Below are positions 23,548 to 31,739 of a DNA stretch of 64,000 bases, piece after piece. The notes below the pieces were generated by a model. The model worked only from the letters and a program-made list of their open reading frames with translations. It was not told where the DNA came from and did no database searches. The translations under genes and the position numbers were made by a program. The DNA is from JANLYC01 sp963750495 (GTDB lineage: Bacteria; Actinomycetota; Actinomycetes; Propionibacteriales; Nocardioidaceae), in assembly GCA_963750495.1 (NCBI GenBank), contig CAVVQV010000007.1, positions 62,001 to 126,000 on the forward strand. The letters are read 5' to 3'. Every line of letters starts with the position of its first letter. Position 1 is the stretch's first letter.

Positions 23548-25188
23548 TCAGCCTCGCTTCTGCTTGACGATCTGCTCCTGCTCGATGTCCTCGTCCTCGA
23601 GCGCCTCGAACTCCTCACGGCCGGCCTTGAGGGAACGGCCGTCGCTGGTCTCGAAGCGGTCGAGGAAGGAGTCGTAGGCGCTGTCGAGCGCGGACTCGGT
23701 GTCGTCCGTGAAGTCCAGGGACTCACGGATGCCGTCGAGGATGCCGCCGTGCTCGTGGCGCAGGAAGTCGAGGAACTCGTCCTCGAAACGACGGACGTCC
23801 TCGGTCGGGATCAGGTCGAGCTTGCCGCGGGTGCCCGCCCACAGCGAGACCGTCTGGTCCTCGAGCGGGAACGGCGCGTACTGCGGCTGCTTGAGAAGCT
23901 CCATCAGCCGGCCACCACGGTCGAGCTGCTGGCGCGACGCGGCGTCGAGGTCGGAGGCGAACATCGCAAACGCCTCCATGGCGCGGAACTGAGCCAGGTC
24001 GATCTTGAGCGACCCGGTTGCCTTCCGCATCGCCTTGACCTGTGCGGCACCACCCACGCGGGACACCGAGACACCGACGTCGATGGCCGGGCGCTGGTTG
24101 GCGTTGAACAGGTCGGACTGCAGGAAGATCTGACCGTCGGTGATCGAGATGACGTTGGTCGGGATGTACGCCGAGATGTCGTTGGCCTTGGTCTCGATGA
24201 TCGGCAGACCGGTCATCGAACCGGCGCCCATGTCGTCGGACAGCTTGGCGCAGCGCTCGAGCAGCCGACTGTGCAGGTAGAACACGTCGCCCGGGTATGC
24301 CTCGCGGCCCGGCGGACGACGAAGCAGCAACGACACCGCGCGGTACGCCTCGGCCTGCTTGGTCAGGTCGTCGAAGATGATCAGCACGTGCTTGCCGTCG
24401 TACATCCAGTGCTGGCCGATGGCGGAGCCGGTGTACGGCGCGAGGTACTTGAACCCGGCCGAGTCCGAAGCCGGCGCCGCCACGATGGTGGTGTACTCGA
24501 GCGCGCCCGCCTCCTCGAGGGCACCGCGCACGGCGGCGATGGTCGAGCCCTTCTGGCCGATGGCGACATAGATGCAGCGCACCTGCTGCGTCGGGTCGCC
24601 GGACTCCCAGGCCCGCTTCTGGTTGATGATCGTGTCGATCGCGATGGCGGTCTTGCCGGTCTGCCGGTCGCCGATGATGAGCTGGCGCTGTCCGCGGCCG
24701 ATCGGCGTCAGCGAGTCGATCGCCTTGAGGCCGGTGTACATGGGCTCGGAGACGCTCTGCCGCTGCACCACCGAGGGCGCCTGCAGCTCGAGGGCGCGCC
24801 GCGCGTCGGTCTCCACGTCGCCGAGACCGTCGAGGGCGTTGCCGAGCGGGTCGACCACCCGGCCGAGGTACCCGTCACCGACGGGCACCGACAGGACCTC
24901 GCCGGTCCGACGGACCTGCTGGCCTTCCTCGATACCTGCGAAGTCACCGAGGATGACGACACCGATCTCGCGGACGTCGAGGTTGAGCGCGATGCCCAGG
25001 GTGCCGTCCTCGAACTCGAGCAACTCGTTCGCCATGACCGAGGGCAGTCCCTCGACACGGGCGATGCCGTCCATCGCCTCGGCGACTGAGCCGACTTCTT
25101 CGCGACTGGCTTCGTCCGGCTTGTAGTCCGACACGAAACGCTGCAGCGCTTCTTGGATCTCCTCCGGCCGGATGGTGAGCTCCGTCAT
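23548..25188 (-). CDS. atpA: F1Fo ATP synthase alpha subunit
   Basis: A 546-residue non-catalytic nucleotide-binding alpha subunit. Walker A is GDRQTGKTAIAID; the region contains the regulatory Gln found in alpha and not the beta-type lysine-Glu pair. PAINVGVSVSRVGGAAQ-type segment (PAIDVGVSVSRVGGAAQ) carries the conserved arginine finger. The C-terminal extension of about 30 residues (DGRSLKAGREEFEALEDEDIEQEQIVKQKRG) is longer than in E. coli; actinobacterial C-terminal extensions have been linked to suppression of ATP hydrolysis in mycobacteria. Confidence 0.98.
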   Translation of the reverse strand: MTELTIRPEEIQEALQRFVSDYKPDEASREEVGSVAEAMDGIARVEGLPSVMANELLEFEDGTLGIALNLDVREIGVVILGDFAGIEEGQQVRRTGEVLSVPVGDGYLGRVVDPLGNALDGLGDVETDARRALELQAPSVVQRQSVSEPMYTGLKAIDSLTPIGRGQRQLIIGDRQTGKTAIAIDTIINQKRAWESGDPTQQVRCIYVAIGQKGSTIAAVRGALEEAGALEYTTIVAAPASDSAGFKYLAPYTGSAIGQHWMYDGKHVLIIFDDLTKQAEAYRAVSLLLRRPPGREAYPGDVFYLHSRLLERCAKLSDDMGAGSMTGLPIIETKANDISAYIPTNVISITDGQIFLQSDLFNANQRPAIDVGVSVSRVGGAAQVKAMRKATGSLKIDLAQFRAMEAFAMFASDLDAASRQQLDRGGRLMELLKQPQYAPFPLEDQTVSLWAGTRGKLDLIPTEDVRRFEDEFLDFLRHEHGGILDGIRESLDFTDDTESALDSAYDSFLDRFETSDGRSLKAGREEFEALEDEDIEQEQIVKQKRG

Positions 25189-25308
25189 CTCCGTGTGCCT
25201 CTGCTCTCCTGGACTCTGTGCTGCTCTGACGTTCCGTTGGTCTCTGCTGTTGTCGTCGGGGACGGTGGTGCGAGCGCCGCCGCTCTCCCCGGGCTCATGG
25301 TGTAAGGG

Positions 25309-26115
25309 CTACCCGGTCAGCTGTCGCTGCGCCTCGGCGAGCCTGGTCTCGATGCTGGAGTCGATCAGGTCGTCGCCGATCTTGATGCGCACCCCGCCGA
25401 GCACCTCGGGGTCGATGACGACGTTGAGGTGGACGGGCTTGTCGTACATGGCGCCCAGCGCCGTTGCCAGGCGATGCTGGTGTTCCTCGGTCAGCTCGGT
25501 GGCGACCCAGGCGGTGGCCAGCAGGCGTTGGTGGCGGGCCGCCAGCACCTGCTGGTAGTGCAGCAGGCCCCGGGTCAGGCTGCGGTGACGTCCGACGACG
25601 AGCTGGCTGAGCAGGTCTTTGGTCACCTTCGCGACCTTGCGCCCCAGCACGTCGTACAGCAGGGACCTCTTGCCCTCCAGCGACGCAGCCGGGTCCGAGA
25701 GTGCTTCGCGCAGCTGGGCCTCGGCATCGAGGATCCGGGCAAACCTGAAGAGCTCGCTCTCGATCTCGTCGAGCTTGCCGGCCTCTTCGGCCGACGCGGC
25801 GGTGGCCACGATCGCTACCTGCTCGACGGCATCGGTGAGGTCGCGGCTGACGGACCAGCGCTTCGTGACCGCAGTCTTCAAGACGTCGACCGCGGGCTTG
25901 CCGATCTTGCCACCGAGCACCGACTCCAGCACCTGGTGCTTGGCCGGGGCAGGTACCGAGGGTTCGGTCAGCGCACGACGGAGCGCAGGTTCGCGATCCA
26001 GCACTGCGACGACGAGGAAGAGCTCCTCGCCGAGCCGCTCCGAGGACGCCTTGTCGATGGTCGACTCGACGTCATCGAGCAGCTCGTTGCGGGAGCGCGC
26101 AGAACCTGAAGCCAT
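25309..26115 (-). CDS. atpH: F1Fo ATP synthase delta subunit
   Basis: A 268-residue peripheral-stalk subunit linking b to the top of F1. It is much longer than E. coli delta (177), as in Streptomyces-type actinobacteria; the extra helices occur in the N-terminal and central parts. The C-terminal signature HLNVVIDPEVLGGVRIKIGDDLIDSSIETRLAEAQRQL is well conserved. It is separate from atpF, unlike the b-delta fusion of mycobacteria. The ATG overlaps the atpF stop by 1 nt, and 120 bp separate its TAG from atpA, an unusually large gap within the operon. Confidence 0.95.
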   Translation of the reverse strand: MASGSARSRNELLDDVESTIDKASSERLGEELFLVVAVLDREPALRRALTEPSVPAPAKHQVLESVLGGKIGKPAVDVLKTAVTKRWSVSRDLTDAVEQVAIVATAASAEEAGKLDEIESELFRFARILDAEAQLREALSDPAASLEGKRSLLYDVLGRKVAKVTKDLLSQLVVGRHRSLTRGLLHYQQVLAARHQRLLATAWVATELTEEHQHRLATALGAMYDKPVHLNVVIDPEVLGGVRIKIGDDLIDSSIETRLAEAQRQLTG

Positions 26116-26681
26116 CAGCGGGCCCCGGAGTGGTCGACGCTGTCAGCCTCCTCGAGGCTGGAGATGAACCGCTCGATCGTCCGGCCGCGGCGTTCGTCGT
26201 CCTCGAGCGACTCACCTACGATGCGTCCGGCCAGCGTGGTGGCCATGCTGCCCACCTCGGTGCGCAGCTGCTGGACGACGTGGCGGCGTTCGGCCTCGAC
26301 CTGCAGGTGAGCGTGCTGGAGGATGCGGGCCGACTCGGCCTGCGCCTGCTCACGCATCTCGGCGATGATCGTGGCGCCCTCCTCGCGAGCCTGCTCGCGG
26401 ATCCGTGCGGCTTCGTGCCGTGCGTCGACGATCTGAGCCCGGTACTCCTTCTCGGCTGCCTCGGCCTTGGCCTTGGCCTCCTCGAGCTCTTCGAACTGCC
26501 TGCGGATCGAGTCCTGGCGGTCGGTCATGCCCTTGTTGACGAAGGGAATGACGAACTTGCCGAGCACGTACAGGATGATCCCGAACGCGATCAGCTCCAC
26601 GATGAACGTGCCATTCGGGACGAGGAAGTTGCCGTCCCCTTCGGCCATCGGCACGACGGCGCTACTCGCTGCGATACTCAT
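26115..26681 (-). CDS. atpF: F1Fo ATP synthase b subunit
   Basis: A 188-residue b subunit. One N-terminal membrane helix (FIVELIAFGIILYVLGKFVIPFV) is followed by a long charged helix (DRQDSIRRQFEELEEAKAKAEAAEKEYRAQI and onward) that forms the right-handed coil of the peripheral stalk. Normal length for actinobacteria. It lies between atpE and atpH and is one of the stator parts linking Fo to F1. Confidence 0.96.
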   Translation of the reverse strand: MSIAASSAVVPMAEGDGNFLVPNGTFIVELIAFGIILYVLGKFVIPFVNKGMTDRQDSIRRQFEELEEAKAKAEAAEKEYRAQIVDARHEAARIREQAREEGATIIAEMREQAQAESARILQHAHLQVEAERRHVVQQLRTEVGSMATTLAGRIVGESLEDDERRGRTIERFISSLEEADSVDHSGAR

Positions 26682-26716
26682 GACTTGTATCCCGTCTCGT
26701 GTCGCTGGATCTCAGG

Positions 26717-26983
26717 TCACTTGCCGAGCACGAAGACGAACAGGGCCATGAACGCGAGGTTGATGAAGAAGAACGCCTCACACAGGCCGACCGTCAGGAA
26801 GAAGATCGTCTGCAGGCGACCCTGCGCCTCGGGCTGGCGAGCCACACCCTGGATGTAGGAACTTCCGGCAAGACCGTCACCGATGGCACCGCCGATGGCG
26901 CCGCCGCCGAGGGCCAGGCCACCGCCGATGAACGCACCGGCGGTCTTGATGGCCGAGTCGAGGTTTGCTGCGTCCGTTGCCAT
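26717..26983 (-). CDS. atpE: F1Fo ATP synthase c subunit
   Basis: An 88-residue hairpin of two transmembrane helices. The polar loop is ARQPEAQ (about 48-54) and the ion-carrying acid is Glu69 in VGLCEAFFF. No Na+-binding signature is evident, so proton use is likely. Ring size cannot be read from sequence. I used ATG 26983 because the strong RBS AGGAGAG precedes it; the open frame begins six codons earlier. The site where bedaquiline binds in mycobacteria corresponds to the region around this Glu. Confidence 0.97.
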   Translation of the reverse strand: MATDAANLDSAIKTAGAFIGGGLALGGGAIGGAIGDGLAGSSYIQGVARQPEAQGRLQTIFFLTVGLCEAFFFINLAFMALFVFVLGK

Positions 26984-27055
26984 GTCTCTCCTTGACTTCA
27001 CGCCGGGGGGTCCGGCGCATCGGGTTTCTGATCGGTCGCGCGACCGATCAGGTGA

Positions 27056-27859
27056 TCAGCGCACGAGTTCGGGCTGCGACTCGCGAGTCTCCGTTTTGTT
27101 TTTCGGCTGGTCAGTCTTTTCGTGGCCCTCGTCGTGGCCCTCGTCGTGCGAGCCGGCTGCTCCGAAGTACAGAACCGTCAGCAGGGCGAAGATGAAGGCC
27201 TGGATCGCGCCGATGAACATGTCGAACAGCTTCCAGATGACGTTGGGCGCCCACAAGGTATAAACCGGCAACAAACCGATCAGGGCGATCATGATGCCGC
27301 CGGCGAAGATGTTGCCGAACAACCGCAGCGCCAGGGTGAACGGCTTCGTGATCTCTTCGAGGATGTTCAGCGGCAGCAGCGCCGGGTAGGGCTGGACGAA
27401 GTGCTTGAAATAGTTCTTCGCGCCCTTCTCCCGGATGCCGTACGTCCACACACCCACGATCACCAGGAGTGCAAGCGACAACGTGGTGTTGATGTCGGCT
27501 GTCGGCGCCGGCAGCAGCTTGGGGTGCTCGCCACTGGGGATCAGCTCCAGCCAGTTGGAGAAGAGGATGAAGAGAAAGAGGGCGATCGCCAGGGGCACCA
27601 CGAACGGATGAACCCGCCCGAGGTTCGACTCGACCTGGGTCGTCACCTGCGTGACGATGGTCTCCCAGAAGATCTGGATCTTGCTGGGTACGCCGCTGGT
27701 GACCTTCGAACGCAGCCAGAGACCGAGCCCGATGACGACCATGCCCGAGATCGCTGTTGCCCAGACGGTGTCCAGGTTGACCGTCATCCCGAAGATGGTG
27801 CCGGTCGTGTGGTTCCCGATCTCGATCGAGGTCTCGGCCAAGACGATCGAGCCACTCAT
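27056..27859 (-). CDS. atpB: F1Fo ATP synthase a subunit
   Basis: A 267-residue Fo a subunit with about five or six membrane helices. The essential proton-channel arginine is in ALRLFGNIFAGGI. FILFSNWLELIP matches the conserved helix with polar residues. A charged C-terminal tail (HDEGHDEGHEKTDQPKNKTETRESQPELVR) is longer and more His-rich than usual. The ATG overlaps the atpI stop as ATGA, indicating coupling. Confidence 0.96.
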   Translation of the reverse strand: MSGSIVLAETSIEIGNHTTGTIFGMTVNLDTVWATAISGMVVIGLGLWLRSKVTSGVPSKIQIFWETIVTQVTTQVESNLGRVHPFVVPLAIALFLFILFSNWLELIPSGEHPKLLPAPTADINTTLSLALLVIVGVWTYGIREKGAKNYFKHFVQPYPALLPLNILEEITKPFTLALRLFGNIFAGGIMIALIGLLPVYTLWAPNVIWKLFDMFIGAIQAFIFALLTVLYFGAAGSHDEGHDEGHEKTDQPKNKTETRESQPELVR

Positions 27860-28260
27860 ACCTTGCTCAGCTCCTTCAACAGTGGGATGCCGGTCATCAC
27901 CAGGGTGAGGAGCCGGAAGAGGGCGAGCCCGATCAGGGCGATGATGCCGGTGGACCAGAAGACGACCGCAACCGCAGCGGCCGCGCCCGACACGAACAGC
28001 AGACGTTTCAGCGCGCTGGCCGCGATCTCACCGCGGGTGAGCTCCGCGCCGGAAGAGATCATCTTCAGCAGGCTGTACTCCGTGGCCACGTGGTTGACGA
28101 GGCCCATGAAGATGCCGATGGCGAGGAACGCAGCGATGTCCCAGTCGTTCATCGGACCGAAGATCCAGAAACCGGCGACAGCCAGACACAGAGCGACCAG
28201 GAGGACGCGACGTTGGTCGCGCAGCACTGTTCCCCACGTGGGCTTCTTGATCTCATCCAT
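27856..28260 (-). CDS. atpI: AtpI-like membrane protein of the ATP synthase operon
   Basis: A 134-residue protein with about four transmembrane helices (VLLVALCLAVAGFWIFG, DIAAFLAIGIFMGLVNHVA, LLFVSGAAAAVAVVFWST, IALIGLALFRLLTLVM). Position and topology match the small i subunit/AtpI family, which helps assemble the c ring or affects Mg2+ handling. The segment NHVATEYSLLKMISSGAE is typical of actinobacterial members. The start at ATG 28260 is chosen over an upstream frame because the homologous region begins there. Confidence 0.85.
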   Translation of the reverse strand: MDEIKKPTWGTVLRDQRRVLLVALCLAVAGFWIFGPMNDWDIAAFLAIGIFMGLVNHVATEYSLLKMISSGAELTRGEIAASALKRLLFVSGAAAAVAVVFWSTGIIALIGLALFRLLTLVMTGIPLLKELSKV

Positions 28261-28307
28261 CGGTGTCACCTGCCTTGTGAGTGGCGCGAGCGGTGTCGAC
28301 GTCGTTC

Positions 28308-28520
28308 TCACCGGAGTACGGAACGAACCCGCAACCAGAAGCCAACGCCGCCGGCGACGATGCCAACGGCGATACCCACAAGGGAGAACGTCGGGGAGGT
28401 GCCTGCCTTGTCGTCGACCACGAGCCCGATGACAAGGCCTGCGACAACCGCACCCACGAGAAGACCACCGAGTCCGGCGAGGTCTCGCCCGCGAAGAGTG
28501 TTGTCGTCGTCACCGGTCAT
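28308..28520 (-). CDS. atpZ: AtpZ/AtpI-family small membrane protein
   Basis: A short protein of two transmembrane helices. LAGLGGLLVGAVVAGLVIGLVVDDKAGTSPTFSLVGIAVGIVAGGVGFWLRV fits the AtpZ/ATPase-gene-1 pattern (GxxxGxxxDxxxGTxPxFxxxGxxxGxxxG). Such proteins aid assembly or Mg2+/Ca2+ handling of the ATP synthase. I chose ATG 28520, 11 nt after GGAG (70 residues); an upstream ATG at 28559 would give 83 residues. It is first in the operon. Confidence 0.65.
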   Translation of the reverse strand: MTGDDDNTLRGRDLAGLGGLLVGAVVAGLVIGLVVDDKAGTSPTFSLVGIAVGIVAGGVGFWLRVRSVLR

Positions 28521-28707
28521 CACCTGATCGGCTCCCGTCACCGTGCCCACGGACGTCATGGATCCACGCTCGCGAGACGCTGACGCTACCACAGGAGGGT
28601 GAGCGCTCCGGACCCCGGCCACGGCGGGCGCGAGAGGCCTGCATCGCGTCGCTCATCATGGTGGGGCGCCGTCCTCAACGTCGGGGGTGGGTCCCTGGTA
28701 TCCGTGC

Positions 28708-28725
28708 TTGTGAAACTTAGCACAA
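28708..28725. promoter_or_regulatory. candidate Rex-type redox operator over the atp promoter
   Basis: TTGTGAAACTTAGCACAA: the left half TTGTGAA matches the Rex-operator half-site exactly, and the right half AGCACAA matches 5 of 7 positions of TTCACAA. The outer hexamers CTTGTG/CACAAG pair perfectly. On the minus strand the -10-like TAAGTT (28714-28719) lies within it, so binding would block polymerase. Rex sites upstream of atp genes are reported in Streptomyces, as I recall. Confidence 0.5.
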
Positions 28726-28730
28726 GGTCC

Positions 28731-28743
28731 TGAGAACTTCTCA
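28731..28743. promoter_or_regulatory. 13-bp palindrome at the -35 region of the candidate atp promoter
   Basis: TGAGAA C TTCTCA is a perfect palindrome around one central base and lies just upstream, on the minus strand, of the candidate Rex-type site. The -35 hexamer at 17-bp spacing (28737-28742) falls within it and is a poor match to TTGACA, which suggests activator dependence or another regulator. No further evidence. Confidence 0.35.
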
Positions 28744-28848
28744 TGAGGGAGGCTAGCCAGCCCTGGGCACGAGAGCAATTCGGCGACTTCGCCGACCTCG
28801 AACAGGGGACCCCGGCCGTGGCCGCGGGACTTTCGCGCTGCCCCGCTG

Positions 28849-29988
28849 CTAGGCGTCCTCGGCCTTGATGAGTCCACTGTGACCCGGAATGCCGAAGGTC
28901 ACGAGCAGCGCTAGGACCGCCATCGACGACAGCCCCAACGCCGACCACCAGCCCGAGAACAGGCTGATCAGCACGACGCCGAAGGCGACGAGGCCGGCCC
29001 ACAGGTACATCACGAGGACCGCCCTCCGCTGAGAGTGGCCGATCTCGAGGAGACGGTGGTGCAGGTGCTTCTTGTCTGCCGCGAACGGCGACCGGCCGGC
29101 GCGCGTCCGGCGTACGACGGCCAGCACCAGGTCGAGGAACGGCACGACGAGCACCGCGAACGGCAGGATGAGCGGCAGCAGCGCGGCGAGCAGGCTTGCG
29201 TCGGCGCCGAAGAAGCCCTGGTCGAGGCTGCTGGTCGGGTACTGGCCGGTCAGGCTGATCGCGGAACAGGCCAGCATGAAGCCGATGAGCAACGCTCCCG
29301 AGTCACCCATGAACATGCGGGCCGGGAAGAAGTTGTGCGGCAGGAACCCGAAGCACGCCCCCGCCAGGGCCGCCGTGAGGATCGCCACCGTGGATGCGCG
29401 GGTCTGGTCGTTCACCAGCGCCAGCAACACTGCGTAGGAGAAGAACGCCACCGAGCCGATCCCGACGACTCCGGCCGCCAGGCCGTCGAGCCCGTCGATG
29501 AAGTTCACGGCGTTCACCGTGGTGATGATGATGAGGACCGTGAGCAGGGCCGACTGGGAGCCGCCGAGGGAGAACGTCGACATCGAGCGCTGCCCAGGAA
29601 GCGGCAGCCAGAGGATCTGGACGCCCTGGAGGACCACGACTCCCGCGGCGATGACCTCACCTGCCAGCTTGGTGATCGCATCGAGCTCGAAGATGTCGTC
29701 GATGACTCCGACCAGGCAGATCACCAGGCCCCCGAGCAGGACCGCTCGAGCGTCGTTGACGATGAGCTGGCGCTGACCGAGGAACGGCAGCTGGGTCGCG
29801 ACGAGGTACGCCGCTCCGAGACCGCCCATCATCGCGACCCCGCCGAAGTACGGGATGGGAATCTCGTGGACGTCACGGTCGCGCACGCGTGCGACGGCAC
29901 CGAACCTCATCGCCAGCTCCCTGGCGACCACCGCCAAGAGATACGTGACCGCCATCGCGACCACGAAGATCAGCACGTACTCGCGCAT
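28849..29988 (-). CDS. wecA: undecaprenyl-phosphate GlcNAc-1-phosphate transferase (WecA/TagO type)
   Basis: A 379-residue polytopic enzyme of the MraY/WecA family with about 11 transmembrane helices. It moves a sugar-1-phosphate from UDP-sugar to the lipid carrier, starting arabinogalactan, teichoic acid or other wall polymer synthesis. The catalytic Asp pair DD (97-98, GVIDDIF), NFIDGLDGLAAG and the MFMGDSGALL motif are present. Position between Sua5 and the atp operon is conserved from mycobacteria (rfe) to Streptomyces. It overlaps the Sua5 stop by 1 nt (TGATG). Confidence 0.93.
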   Translation of the reverse strand: MREYVLIFVVAMAVTYLLAVVARELAMRFGAVARVRDRDVHEIPIPYFGGVAMMGGLGAAYLVATQLPFLGQRQLIVNDARAVLLGGLVICLVGVIDDIFELDAITKLAGEVIAAGVVVLQGVQILWLPLPGQRSMSTFSLGGSQSALLTVLIIITTVNAVNFIDGLDGLAAGVVGIGSVAFFSYAVLLALVNDQTRASTVAILTAALAGACFGFLPHNFFPARMFMGDSGALLIGFMLACSAISLTGQYPTSSLDQGFFGADASLLAALLPLILPFAVLVVPFLDLVLAVVRRTRAGRSPFAADKKHLHHRLLEIGHSQRRAVLVMYLWAGLVAFGVVLISLFSGWWSALGLSSMAVLALLVTFGIPGHSGLIKAEDA

Positions 29989-30827
29989 CAGGCCGGACCG
30001 CGGTCCTCGAGATCCGCCGAGGGCTGGTCGACATCGTCGGACTCGGTCGTCTCGTCCGGCGCCGTGGAACGATCGGTCTCACCAGCGTCGTCGCCGTCGC
30101 TGCGACGAGCACGCGTCGTTGTCTCGTCGGCCACGACGATGCCAGGAACGACCTCGCGCAACCGTGCGGTGGTGATCACACCCGCTCTGACCACGCGAAG
30201 CATCGGACCGCTGCAGTCCACGATGGTCGAGGCGACCGTGCCCGGCGTGCGGCCGGCGTCGAGGTAGACCTCCACGGAGTCGCCGAGCATTCGCTGCGCC
30301 TCCGCCACGGTGGTGGCGGCCGGCAGGCCGGTGATGTTGGCGCTGCTCACGGCCAGGGGGCCGTTGTCGGAGAGCAGGGCGATCGTGTCTTCGTGGTCAG
30401 GCATCCGGAGTGCCACGGTCGCCCGGGTGTCTCCGAGGTCCCACCGCAGGCTCGGCTGCTGGCGACAGATCAGGGTCAGCCCGCCTGGCCAGAAGGCCTC
30501 GGCGAGATCGCGTGCCTCAGGCCCGATGTTGGTGGCGAGCGCGCGGAGCGTGTCGGCACTTCCGATGAGCACCGGCGTCGGCATGTCCCGTCCACGCCCC
30601 TTGGCACGAAGGAGCCGCCGTACACCCGTCGGGTCGAACGCATCCGCCGCGAGTCCGTAGACCGTGTCGGTCGGGATGACCACGAGCCCGCTGCGGGCCA
30701 GTGCCTTCTTCGCCTCGGCGAAACCCGTGGAACGCTGTGCCGGGTCGTTGAGGTCGTAGACGCTGGGGGTCTGGGCCTGCTCGGACGCGTCGGGCTCGTC
30801 GAACTGGCCCGGCTCGGACTCGCTCAC
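29988..30827 (-). CDS. tsaC: L-threonylcarbamoyladenylate synthase (Sua5/YwlC/TsaC)
   Basis: A 279-residue enzyme that makes threonylcarbamoyl-AMP for the tRNA t6A37 modification. The KxR/SxN core lies in VIPTDTVYGLAADAF and LAVSSANITGLPAATT. Compared with the ~205-residue core, there is an acidic N-terminal extension of about 35 residues and a long acidic C-terminal tail (DDAGETDRSTAPDETTESDDVDQPSADLED), both without predicted fold. A full Sua5 C-terminal domain is not evident. It overlaps prmC by 4 nt (GTGA). Confidence 0.93.
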   Translation of the reverse strand: MSESEPGQFDEPDASEQAQTPSVYDLNDPAQRSTGFAEAKKALARSGLVVIPTDTVYGLAADAFDPTGVRRLLRAKGRGRDMPTPVLIGSADTLRALATNIGPEARDLAEAFWPGGLTLICRQQPSLRWDLGDTRATVALRMPDHEDTIALLSDNGPLAVSSANITGLPAATTVAEAQRMLGDSVEVYLDAGRTPGTVASTIVDCSGPMLRVVRAGVITTARLREVVPGIVVADETTTRARRSDGDDAGETDRSTAPDETTESDDVDQPSADLEDRGPA

Positions 30828-31723
30828 GGGCCTATCGTGCCAGGCCCGGTCGTCGACCTGGTCACCCGCCGCGCGGTCACGAAGCGCGGCCGGCCGGCGA
30901 GGTCGGGGTGATCCCGGACCTCACGCCACCATCCAGTGGCGGCAAAGACGTTCGCCGCTGCCTCACCCTGCACATCGGCATGCTCACACGCCACGAGTCC
31001 ACCGTCGGCAGCGAGGGCGGCGGCCACCGCCGCGACCTGCCGGATCGCGTCCAGTCCGTCTTCGCCCGACCAGAGCGCCAGTCCGGGGTCATGCGTGCGA
31101 GCTTCCTCATCGACGCTCTCCCAGGCCGCCAGGGGGATGTACGGCGGGTTGGCCGTCACGACGTCCACCGTTCCCGCCAGGTGAGCAAGGCTGGTCGGCA
31201 CGTCTGCCAGGTCGCCGACGAGGATGTCGACACCGGTTCCGGCCGCGTTGCGTTCGGCATACGCGGCGGCACTGGCCGACAGCTCGATTCCGACCACCTG
31301 TGCTTGGGGAACCTCAGTCGCCAGGGCGACCGCCACCGCCCCTGATCCGGTGCACAGGTCGACTGCGACCGGGTCGACCCCGGCAGCGACCAACCGCTGG
31401 AGCTCTTCGACGGCGAGACCAGTCATGACCTCGGTCTCGGGGCGCGGTACGAAGACGCCGGGGCCGACCTCGAGATCGAGATAGCGAAACGCCGCCCGCC
31501 CGGTGATGTGCTGCAGCGGTTCGCGGGCTGCCCGCCGCAGGACGAGCGCGTCGAAGGCCACCCGTTCTGTGTCGGTCACCTGGTCGATCGCATGCATCGT
31601 CCCCCGCTGCCTGCCCAGCACGTGCGCGAGGAGTGCCTCGGCATCGTGCCGCGGCGAAGCGACTCCGGCCTCGGCGAGCTGCCCTGTCGCACGGGCCAGC
31701 AGCCTTGGGACGTCGACGGTCAT
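30824..31723 (-). CDS. prmC: release factor glutamine methyltransferase
   Basis: A 299-residue SAM-dependent methyltransferase acting on the Gln of the GGQ motif of peptide release factors. SAM motif I is VDLCTGSGAV (121-130) and the substrate-Gln motif NPPY is at 192-195. The N-terminal helical domain is present. It lies directly after prfA, whose product it modifies, with a 16-bp gap. Start ATG 31723 was chosen because the longer frame would overlap prfA. Confidence 0.95.
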   Translation of the reverse strand: MTVDVPRLLARATGQLAEAGVASPRHDAEALLAHVLGRQRGTMHAIDQVTDTERVAFDALVLRRAAREPLQHITGRAAFRYLDLEVGPGVFVPRPETEVMTGLAVEELQRLVAAGVDPVAVDLCTGSGAVAVALATEVPQAQVVGIELSASAAAYAERNAAGTGVDILVGDLADVPTSLAHLAGTVDVVTANPPYIPLAAWESVDEEARTHDPGLALWSGEDGLDAIRQVAAVAAALAADGGLVACEHADVQGEAAANVFAATGWWREVRDHPDLAGRPRFVTARRVTRSTTGPGTIGP

Positions 31724-31739
31724 GACCGGTCGTCGGCGC

